From Planctomycetaceae bacterium (GTDB taxonomy: Bacteria > Planctomycetota > Planctomycetia > Planctomycetales > Planctomycetaceae): DNA of 11,376 nucleotides. The stretch lies in contig JAGQQQ010000171.1 in the NCBI GenBank assembly GCA_020426125.1, positions 1 through 11,376 of the forward strand, in the 5' to 3' direction. A program made the position numbers and the translations under genes. Under the pieces are notes generated by a model. It was not told the origin of the DNA and made no database searches. It saw nothing but the letters and a program-made list of their open reading frames with translations. Of the stretch, positions 6,018 through 11,376 are shown in pieces (positions within the stretch are counted from its first letter, which is position 1; each line of letters starts with the position of its first letter).

Positions 6018-7979
6018 ATGAATCTCTCAACATTCCCGTTTCCCGAAACATTTCTGAACGACGGCCCGCGATCTATCCTGATGTCCTTTCTCCCGTTTTG
6101 GGCAACGCGCCAACGGCGCAGGCAACGATCACGAAGGCTGCAATCGACTGAGTCCCTTGAAGACCGTACCCTGCTGGCGACGTTCAACGTGACCAACCTG
6201 AACAATTCCGGTGTTGGATCGCTGAGACAGGCAATTCTGAATTCGAATGCCGGGAGCGGAGCGGACACGATCAACGTCTCCGTGAGCGGAACGATTGTGA
6301 TTACCACTCCTCTTCTGATCACCAGTGAAATCACAATCAACGCGGACAACAGGATTACCGTTCAGGGGCAGATGGGAAGCGGCTTCAATGCATTTGATGT
6401 GAACGACGGGAACAGCTCGAATCACGTGGACGTCGTCTTCAATGGCCTCGAAGTTACGCTCAGCGACCGGGCAATCGTCAATTCAGAAAACTTGACCATC
6501 AACAACAGCCGGATCTACGGGAATAGTAGCGGGTTTTTTGGCGCGGGAATCAATCACAGCAGGGGTAGACTGACGGTTCTGAATTCTGAGTTTTCGGCGA
6601 ACGTGGGATCCGCTGGGGGAGCCTTCTACCTTGGCTCCACTGGGTCAGCTCGAATCGCAAACACGACGATCAGTGGGAATTCCTCGCCCGGCCGCGGGGC
6701 TGCCATTGCCGTTTCCCCAAGTTCTTTAGGCGATATTGTCATCACAAACGTGACCGTGACCGGAAACAACTCTGACACGGATGGGAATGGCTCGTTTGAT
6801 GCTGCGATTGATTCTGATGTCCCGATCACAATCAACAACTCCATTGTCGCCGGGAATTTCAATACGTCCGGGCACAGCGACCTGGAACTTTCGTCTGGAC
6901 CTGCCAGTGCCAACAACAATGTGATCGGGGACTTTAACTCATCAGGTGGGATCACTCACGGAGTCGACGGGAACATCGTCGGCAACAAAGGCTCCGGAAC
7001 CTTGGACATTGGAACGCTGCTCGATACGAATCTCGCGTTCAACCACGGCGCCGCGACGCGGACGCATGCGCTCGTACCCGGCAGCCCGGCGATTGACAAC
7101 GGCAGTAACGCGCTGTCAGTGGATGGCGGAGGAAGCCGGCTTCAGTTCAGCCAGTTGGGAAGCCCGTTTGTCCGGGTTATGAACGGCACCGTCGACATTG
7201 GAGCGTACGAGACCATTAACCTGAAAGTGAATACCCTTGACGATCAGAATGCGACTGGGCCCGATGAATTGTCACTGCGCGAAGCGATCGAGATCACCAA
7301 CGCTGACTCCGGTCCCGACGTCATCTCTTTCGGAACGCCTGTTGGCTTCATGAGTTTGAATTTGGGACCTCTCGCCGTCCGTGATGACCTGACGATCAAT
7401 GGGCCGGGCGCCAACCAACTCATTCTTGAAGGAGATGGTTTTGATGACATTTTTCAGGTCAGCGATGGAACGGGTGGTTTGGTCGATGTGGCAATCGACG
7501 GGCTGGCGATTTCGAAAGGAGTTGTGGGGATTCGCAATCAAGAAAACCTGACTCTTTCCAATGTCGCGATCTTCGGGAACTCCAATTCGAGTGATGGGGG
7601 AGGAGTGATCCACGGGACCGGCGCGCTGGTCATCCGGAATTCCGAAGTGTCCGGTAATCAGGCATTCACGGGCGGCGGGCTGGCGCTCAATTCGGGCACG
7701 GTCTTCATCGTGAATACGACAATCGGCGGGAACTCCGGAGAAGGAGGAGGTGGAGGCATCTTTTCGCAAGGAGGAGCAACGACCACCATCATCAATTCCA
7801 CCATCGCCCTGAACACGGCTGGAGGGAGCGGAGGAGGTTTGCTCGCCTTCACGGGCAAGTCCCACGACAATTCACAACAGCATCTTTGGCGGAAATGTCG
7901 ACACCTCGGGAGGATCCCCCGTTCCCAGCGACATCGCTGGCACGATGCAAATAGGATCGGCCCACAATCTGATTGCTGA
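6018..7979 (+). CDS. LEDRTLLA-type secreted beta-helix protein, first frame (frameshifted 5' part)
   Basis: A large extracellular or cell-surface protein. Residues 30-46 are very basic (RQRRRQRSRR), and residues 47-54 are LEDRTLLA. That is the planctomycete LEPR-XLL-type N-terminal signature, thought to act in export or sorting. Two CSLREA-type openings follow: TFNVTNLNNSGVGSLRQAI (near 6180) and NTLDDQ...ELSLREAIEI (near 7225). Each leads into right-handed beta-helix repeats of the type LTINNSRIYGNSS, ARIANTTISGNSS and TIINSTIALNTA, rich in Asn, Gly and Ser. The first module closes with GSPAIDNGSNA and VDIGAYE. After about residue 615 the frame turns into unlikely sequence (SHDNSQQHLWRKCRHLGR) and stops at 7979. 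The natural continuation (TTIHNSIFGGNVDTSGG) is one frame over. The true gene is therefore 6018-9405, broken near 7861. Confidence 0.85.
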   Translation: MNLSTFPFPETFLNDGPRSILMSFLPFWATRQRRRQRSRRLQSTESLEDRTLLATFNVTNLNNSGVGSLRQAILNSNAGSGADTINVSVSGTIVITTPLLITSEITINADNRITVQGQMGSGFNAFDVNDGNSSNHVDVVFNGLEVTLSDRAIVNSENLTINNSRIYGNSSGFFGAGINHSRGRLTVLNSEFSANVGSAGGAFYLGSTGSARIANTTISGNSSPGRGAAIAVSPSSLGDIVITNVTVTGNNSDTDGNGSFDAAIDSDVPITINNSIVAGNFNTSGHSDLELSSGPASANNNVIGDFNSSGGITHGVDGNIVGNKGSGTLDIGTLLDTNLAFNHGAATRTHALVPGSPAIDNGSNALSVDGGGSRLQFSQLGSPFVRVMNGTVDIGAYETINLKVNTLDDQNATGPDELSLREAIEITNADSGPDVISFGTPVGFMSLNLGPLAVRDDLTINGPGANQLILEGDGFDDIFQVSDGTGGLVDVAIDGLAISKGVVGIRNQENLTLSNVAIFGNSNSSDGGGVIHGTGALVIRNSEVSGNQAFTGGGLALNSGTVFIVNTTIGGNSGEGGGGGIFSQGGATTTIINSTIALNTAGGSGGGLLAFTGKSHDNSQQHLWRKCRHLGRIPRSQRHRWHDANRIGPQSDC

Positions 7980-9405
7980 CTCGGGATCATCCGGGGGGAT
8001 CTCTCACGGTGGCGATCTCGCCAATATCGTGGGGCGCGGAGGAACCGGAACGCGGGATATCGCTACGGTGGTCAATACCATGCCAACTAGCTCCCTGCCA
8101 AATGGAACGATCGGTCTTGCACCCGTGGCTGGCAGTCTTGCGATTGACAATGGAAACACCGTCAAAGCCGTCGATCAAAACGGCGACACGCTGCTCATCG
8201 ACCAAGGCGGCGGACGCCGAGTCTATGATGGCGATGGCGACAACAAGAACATCGTTGACATTGGAGCCGTTGAAGCTGGACCAATGGCCACCAATGGCGT
8301 CCTGATTTTCGACAGTTCTAACGGCGTCTGGCGGCTGGGATCGATCAATGGCCGCAGCAGTTTGAGTTGGTATCAGACCGGGGCCTTTGGATCGACACAA
8401 AGAGGATTCGTCGGCGACTTCAATGGCGACGGCCTGCTCGATGGCATGATGCTCAACATGACCAACCTGCGGTTCAACTTCTTGAGAAACAAGGGAGACG
8501 GAACGCTCGCCGCTCCCGTGGCCGCCGGAGCGCTCAACGGCAACTTCACCTGGGATAACTTCATGGTCGGCGATTACGACGGCAACGGCCGCGCCGAAGT
8601 CATGGCCCAGATCGTCAGCACCGGCTATGGTCAAGGTGCCATGCGTTCCCAGGATTATCTGGGAGTGAATCGCTTCTATGTCACACTAAATACCGGATAC
8701 GAGACGCTGGCCACAGGGGACTTTAATGGCGACGGTTACGACGATGTTGTCGGCCTGTTTGACAATGCCGCCATGACTCGGACAAATATCATTCCGGCCT
8801 ACTCGATCAGCACGCCCGTCGGCCGTCGCATGACCTCGGTCCTGGCATCCGGCGCCTTGGGATTGAGTGTTGCCGGAGGCGGACTCCACGATCTGAATGT
8901 CGCCGACTGGAATGGCGATGGCCGCGACGATCTCGCCGTGATCAATTCGAATGGCCAAGTCTTCACTGCGACGACCGTTGGCAATTCTCGTGTCAATGCG
9001 GCCGATGTGCGAAACTTCGTGGCATCGGTCAACTCGCCGCGTTTCGAACCAACGTCCTTCGTGAATCCGTTGCTTCATGGTGTTTTCAATGATGACAACC
9101 GGGCGGACTTAATCACGATTCGGAATACGAACGAACTTGCGACGGGAATCACGACCAGTCTGAATCCCAACGGGACTCCGATTCAATCGCTCACAGTGGA
9201 ACGGTTCGCCTCGGTCGGGCCACACGCCGTGACGGGCGATTTCGACGGAGACGGCTTGGGCGATGTCCTCGTTCTCGGAACGACCGCCCAGGGACGTTTC
9301 TACAATAATTCCTTTGACGATCTCTCCGACATGGCAAACTTCGGAACCGTCCTTGGCGGCCCCATTGGCACCATCGGTTTCGCCAAGGCAGGGCGCGTGA
9401 TGTAA
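7945..9405 (+). CDS. LEDRTLLA-type protein, second frame: end of beta-helix module and six FG-GAP-like repeats
   Basis: The open frame is supported from about 7864, well before the first ATG at 7945, which has no ribosome site; this is the 3' part of the gene above. It finishes the second beta-helix module (SLAIDNGNTVKAVD, NIVDIGAVEAGP), matching the end of module one. It then carries FG-GAP/VCBS-type repeats with calcium-loop pattern D-x-[ND]-G-[DN]-G near 8416 (DFNGDGLLD), 8572 (DYDGNGRAE), 8719 (DFNGDGYDD), 8905 (DWNGDGRDD), 9085 (FNDDNRAD, degenerate) and 9238 (DFDGDGLGD), consistent with a beta-propeller. No C-terminal membrane anchor or sorting tail is visible. Such proteins are extracellular in known planctomycetes; a binding or adhesion role is inference. 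Confidence 0.82.
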   Translation: MQIGSAHNLIADSGSSGGISHGGDLANIVGRGGTGTRDIATVVNTMPTSSLPNGTIGLAPVAGSLAIDNGNTVKAVDQNGDTLLIDQGGGRRVYDGDGDNKNIVDIGAVEAGPMATNGVLIFDSSNGVWRLGSINGRSSLSWYQTGAFGSTQRGFVGDFNGDGLLDGMMLNMTNLRFNFLRNKGDGTLAAPVAAGALNGNFTWDNFMVGDYDGNGRAEVMAQIVSTGYGQGAMRSQDYLGVNRFYVTLNTGYETLATGDFNGDGYDDVVGLFDNAAMTRTNIIPAYSISTPVGRRMTSVLASGALGLSVAGGGLHDLNVADWNGDGRDDLAVINSNGQVFTATTVGNSRVNAADVRNFVASVNSPRFEPTSFVNPLLHGVFNDDNRADLITIRNTNELATGITTSLNPNGTPIQSLTVERFASVGPHAVTGDFDGDGLGDVLVLGTTAQGRFYNNSFDDLSDMANFGTVLGGPIGTIGFAKAGRVM

Positions 9406-9727
9406 GCGAGTTTGGACGACCTGTGGTCACGTCGGCTGGGCCAAGAGAAGCGGGACCCATCACCAAGATGAACGCTTCTTGCTGGGGCACGCCTTTCAGC
9501 TAGACGAGCCTAAGAAAAAGAAACGCACCAAGTGTCATAATTGCGGATTCGGCGATTGTTGCCTGTCAGGATTGGCAAGAATTGGAAAACCTTTCGGGTT
9601 ATTCGGATTTTTTGAAATCTATCGAAAAAGACCATTTGCGTGGGCCATTTTTATCGGGAGAGCGGACCCGATCGACTCGATCGATACTACCGGTTGTCGA
9701 AAACCTCCATATCGGTCGGAGAGTATC
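9406..9727. other. Spacer of about 320 bases before the lipoprotein gene
   Basis: No convincing gene; the open frames at 9479, 9582 and 9640 lack coding character upstream of 9728. AGAAGCG 9446-9452 and CGCTTCT 9473-9479 form a 7-bp inverted repeat with a 20-base gap but no T run, a weak candidate for the end of the preceding transcript. ATCGGG 9653-9658 and CCCGAT 9667-9672 form a second hairpin in the likely leader of the lipoprotein gene. The stretch 9580-9660 is AT-richer than its surroundings and may hold the promoter, although I see no clear -35/-10 pair. Confidence 0.4.
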
Positions 9728-9979
9728 ATGGCTCATCTACGCATACTTCTACTCGCAATGCTTTTGACATCTGGCTGCCAGACATCCGGAAGTCATTACG
9801 GGCCGATTTCTTGCGTTCCAGGGTGTTCATGCACCTCAACATGGAAAAATCCGACTGTGGAACTTGAAGCCAACGGAGTGCAAGTGCCCGGGACAGTCGC
9901 CCCGTTGAACTATCCTCCAGGGGGAAATCTGCCCAAAGTCCCCGCTCCGTCATTTGATGACCCTCTGACCACCCCCTAA
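9728..9979 (+). CDS. Small lipoprotein with a cysteine cluster, function unknown
   Basis: 83 residues. ATG 9728 is preceded by GGAG at 9718-9721 with 6-base spacing; the frame is open upstream to 9479, but that extension lacks a lipoprotein start. Residues 1-16 are a short signal sequence (MAHLRILLLAMLL), and TSGC gives a lipobox with Cys17 as the lipidated residue. The mature part has only about 67 residues, with a CVPGCSC cluster at 29-35 and a Pro- and Gly-rich, unstructured-looking tail (APLNYPPGGNLPKVPAP). It should sit on a membrane facing the periplasm. I recognise no family. No partner gene lies on the same strand nearby. Confidence 0.7.
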   Translation: MAHLRILLLAMLLTSGCQTSGSHYGPISCVPGCSCTSTWKNPTVELEANGVQVPGTVAPLNYPPGGNLPKVPAPSFDDPLTTP

Positions 9980-10074
9980 CTCCTCCCGCAACGGGCCATC
10001 GACCACCTGGGGAATGCCTCGGCGCCAGCGAAGAACTGTGGTCTCTTGTCATTCCCCCTCTCGCACTCACAGTC

Positions 10075-10172
10075 GACGGGTGGCACGCCCTGACTCCAGA
10101 ACGGGTGTGGTAGAGACCGACTGTCAAAAACTTTTCTTTACCTCCTTAGGCGGAGCGCAAATGCCACCCGTC
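10075..10172. repeat. 11-bp inverted repeat bounding about 98 bases
   Basis: GACGGGTGGCA at 10075-10085 is the exact reverse complement of TGCCACCCGTC at 10162-10172. The core ACGGGTGGC occurs again at 11281-11289, next to the hairpin repeat there, so it seems to belong to the same dispersed repeat family. No coding sequence lies between the arms. Confidence 0.4.
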
Positions 10173-10221
10173 CGCCCGATCGATTCCGATGTCACTCATT
10201 TCTCGCGGCGGACGCCCAGCG

Positions 10222-10248
10222 GCACGGCTCACAGAGCACGTGGCACCC
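10222..10248 (-). repeat. Dispersed hairpin repeat, copy 1
   Basis: Read on the minus strand this contains GCTCTGTGAGCCGTGC preceded by GGGTGCCACGT. Apart from one inserted T it matches the unit at 11301-11324. The arms GAGCCGTG and CACG(T)GCTC can pair around TGT. It lies just beyond the truncated end of the HEAT-repeat fragment. Confidence 0.6.
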
Positions 10249-10259
10249 AAATTCGGTCG

Positions 10260-10451
10260 TCAACCGGGGCACCCGGCCGTCAAAAATCGCAGCATGCTGT
10301 GCTGCTTGGCGAGACAAGCCGTCGCCCGGACTCGGGCGTCTTGATCACCGAGTTGTTCGATCAAGGCCGGAAGGCGTGCCAAGTCGAGTTCGTCAGCGAG
10401 GCAAGCGGTCGAGACCAGGAAACAGGCGAGGAAGGTGGCTTTGATGGGCAT
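10260..10451 (-). pseudogene. Truncated secreted HEAT-repeat protein, 5' fragment
   Basis: From ATG 10451 the 63 residues begin with a signal peptide (MPIKATFLACFLVSTACLAD). They continue with the first half of a HEAT/PBS-lyase type repeat, LARLPALIEQLGDQDARVRATACLAKQ at about 24-50. The sequence then becomes unrelated (HSMLRFLTAGCPG) and stops in TGA. HEAT-repeat proteins normally have many such units, so the gene has lost its 3' part. Eleven bases beyond the stop lies the dispersed hairpin repeat, which suggests the end was replaced by repeat DNA. The frame is open further upstream, but the signal peptide and coding character begin at this ATG. It follows the DUF3592-like gene on the same strand by 65 bases. 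Confidence 0.55.
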
Positions 10452-10516
10452 CCCAGAAATCGCGTGAAGTGACGGTGTCTTCGTTGTTCTCGCGGTGCGA
10501 TCCCCTTCTGACCGAG

Positions 10517-11239
10517 TTATGTCTGAGCAGATTCCGGCTGCGCGCCGACGATTTTCCAGCGCTGGGAGTAGTAGGGACATTGGTTCGTTGGGACGTTCGG
10601 ATCGTAAAACACGCTGATCATCATCCCTTCCGCGAGATCTCGACCAGCATCTTGCAAGGGGGCCGGGTACTTCAAAAGGTTCGGCATCGGCTCCCCATGC
10701 TCATCTAACAACTGATAGGCCGCGGAAGAGTCTTTTCCACGCGTCACTCGGGTCACTCGACCCGTTCCCAGGGTTCCGCTTTTCAAGAGCCAATGTTTTT
10801 GGCGATCGGTCCAGAGGACATAAGCCATCCAGGCCAGAAAAATCAAAATGCAGGCGAGACCTAGACCTTTGACGAACGTTTCATCGGTGCGACTGACCCC
10901 CGCGATTCGAATCATCGGGTAGGCCGGCCAATAGCGAACCTCGATCGTTTCTCCCACAACATAGGGCGACGTTGCCAAGATTCCGAGCTTCATACTTCCG
11001 AGGTAATAGGTGTGATCCACCTCGTAGCTGTATCGCACATATTGTCTTCGTGGACCTTGAACAATCTCGGTGACGGTGCCGTTCGTTGATGTGCCGTGGA
11101 AGATCAGAGCATAGAGCGCGCCTACAATCAGCCCCATAGACATTGCACAGAACACGACCAAATGGAATTCGGAATGCCGACGTTCACGAACCAATTTGCG
11201 AGGCGTTTTGGGTACGGATTCGAGTAAGAGAGGTTTCAT
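10517..11239 (-). CDS. Membrane protein with two DUF3592-like modules
   Basis: 240 residues from ATG 11239; an in-frame TTG at 11245 is less likely. A basic N-terminus (RKLVRERRH) precedes transmembrane segment one at about 27-47. Next comes a beta-rich module at 54-112 (NGTVTEIVQGPRRQYVRYSYEV...GETIEVRYWPAYP), then transmembrane segment two at about 123-143. A second module of the same pattern follows at 158-222 (GTGRVTRVTRGKDSSAAYQLLDEHGEPMP...GMMISVFYDPNVP). The G-x-V start, Y-x-Y/F middle and closing V-x-Y-x-P-x-x-P match the DUF3592 family, of unknown function. With two helices, module one would lie outside and module two in the cytoplasm, or the reverse. It may share a transcript with the HEAT fragment downstream. 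Confidence 0.75.
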   Translation of the reverse strand: MKPLLLESVPKTPRKLVRERRHSEFHLVVFCAMSMGLIVGALYALIFHGTSTNGTVTEIVQGPRRQYVRYSYEVDHTYYLGSMKLGILATSPYVVGETIEVRYWPAYPMIRIAGVSRTDETFVKGLGLACILIFLAWMAYVLWTDRQKHWLLKSGTLGTGRVTRVTRGKDSSAAYQLLDEHGEPMPNLLKYPAPLQDAGRDLAEGMMISVFYDPNVPTNQCPYYSQRWKIVGAQPESAQT

Positions 11240-11280
11240 GATCAATCTCGCCCAAATAATTCAGTGACGTAGATGGCAGT

Positions 11281-11375
11281 ACGGGTGGCCCGGCTTGGGG
11301 GGGCCACGGCTCTGTGAGCCGTGCGAATGTCGAAGCGGGGTCCATTGTGAACTCGGCATGGCTGACACAGCCGTG
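11281..11375 (+). repeat. Dispersed hairpin repeat, copy 2: two related hairpins, running to the window edge
   Basis: Hairpin one at 11305-11323 is CACGGCTC-TGT-GAGCCGTG, a perfect 8-bp stem. Hairpin two at 11357-11375 is CATGGCTG-ACA-CAGCCGTG, an 8-bp stem with one G-T type mismatch. They lie 33 bases apart and are variants of one sequence, as in REP-type paired palindromes. ACGGGTGGC at 11281-11289 precedes them. The rest of 11240-11376 shows no gene. Confidence 0.6.
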
Positions 11376-11376
11376 G

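Larger units (their letters stand above)
6018..9405 (+). pseudogene. Complete LEDRTLLA/CSLREA/FG-GAP gene with a single +1 frameshift near 7861-7863
   Basis: The span is 3388 bases, one more than a multiple of three, so removing one base restores a single frame of 1128 residues. The join falls in AAGTCCCACG: in frame one it reads GKS-H, and with one C fewer it reads GKS-TTIHNSIFGGN, exactly the expected beta-helix repeat. It is either a recent frameshift mutation or a base-calling error in a C run. Confidence 0.7.
9980..10259. other. Repeat-rich spacer between convergent genes
   Basis: No gene supported. It contains an 11-bp inverted repeat about 98 bases end to end (10075-10085 and 10162-10172), a small hairpin CTCC/GGAG around 10142-10154 after a T-rich stretch, and a hairpin repeat at 10222-10248 shared with the right edge of the window. 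Confidence 0.45.

Noticed and set aside
7272..7865. Minus-strand open frame of 197 codons inside the LEDRTLLA gene, and 7987-8634 likewise
   Set aside because: Both oppose strongly patterned repeat-protein coding on the plus strand; long antisense frames are expected from that repeat composition.
10260..10580. Full 106-codon frame from 10580 as the HEAT-type gene
   Set aside because: The part upstream of ATG 10451 overlaps the end of the DUF3592-like gene and would bury the signal peptide inside the protein.

Overview
The window looks like chromosomal DNA from a planctomycete (phylum Planctomycetota). Three things point there: a sulfatase of the type abundant in that phylum, a prepilin-like N-terminus (FTLIELLVV), and a large secreted protein whose N-terminus carries the planctomycete signature LEDRTLLA ahead of beta-helix and FG-GAP repeats. 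GC content is moderate to high. Most genes stand alone or in short runs, with leaders and spacers of several hundred bases. I see no rRNA, tRNA, CRISPR array, transposase, phage gene or recognisable defence system.

Layout. 1-931 (+): C-terminal part of a sulfatase cut by the window edge, followed by a good hairpin terminator. 1015-2985 (+): trmB, tRNA (guanine-N7) methyltransferase, and 36 bases downstream a protein with a TolB/FlgO-like N-terminus and a TPR-like C-terminus, probably co-transcribed. 2986-3391: spacer with a possible decayed small gene on the minus strand. 3392-4213 (-): LuxR-type HTH regulator, divergent from 4389-5717 (+), a prepilin-like gene interrupted by one in-frame TGA. 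5718-6017: spacer with a hairpin and a short direct repeat. 6018-9405 (+): one large surface or secreted protein gene split into two reading frames by an apparent single-base insertion near 7861-7863. 9406-9727: leader region without a gene. 9728-9979 (+): small lipoprotein. 9980-10259: repeat-rich spacer. 10260-10451 (-): 5' fragment of a secreted HEAT-repeat protein. 10517-11239 (-): two-helix membrane protein with duplicated DUF3592-like modules. 11240-11376: spacer with paired hairpin repeats related to the copy at 10222-10248.

Working together. TrmB is housekeeping. The LuxR-type protein is the only regulator seen, and its leader holds two inverted repeats that could serve autoregulation or control of the divergent prepilin-like gene. 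The other products are mostly envelope or extracellular (sulfatase, prepilin-like, LEDRTLLA protein, lipoprotein, HEAT fragment, DUF3592-like protein), but nothing links them into one pathway.

The main surprises are structural. Two large genes each carry exactly one apparent lesion, a third is truncated next to a dispersed hairpin repeat, and that repeat family recurs at the right edge. Whether these are real pseudogenes, recoding events or sequencing errors cannot be decided from one sequence. I found no convincing new molecular system.
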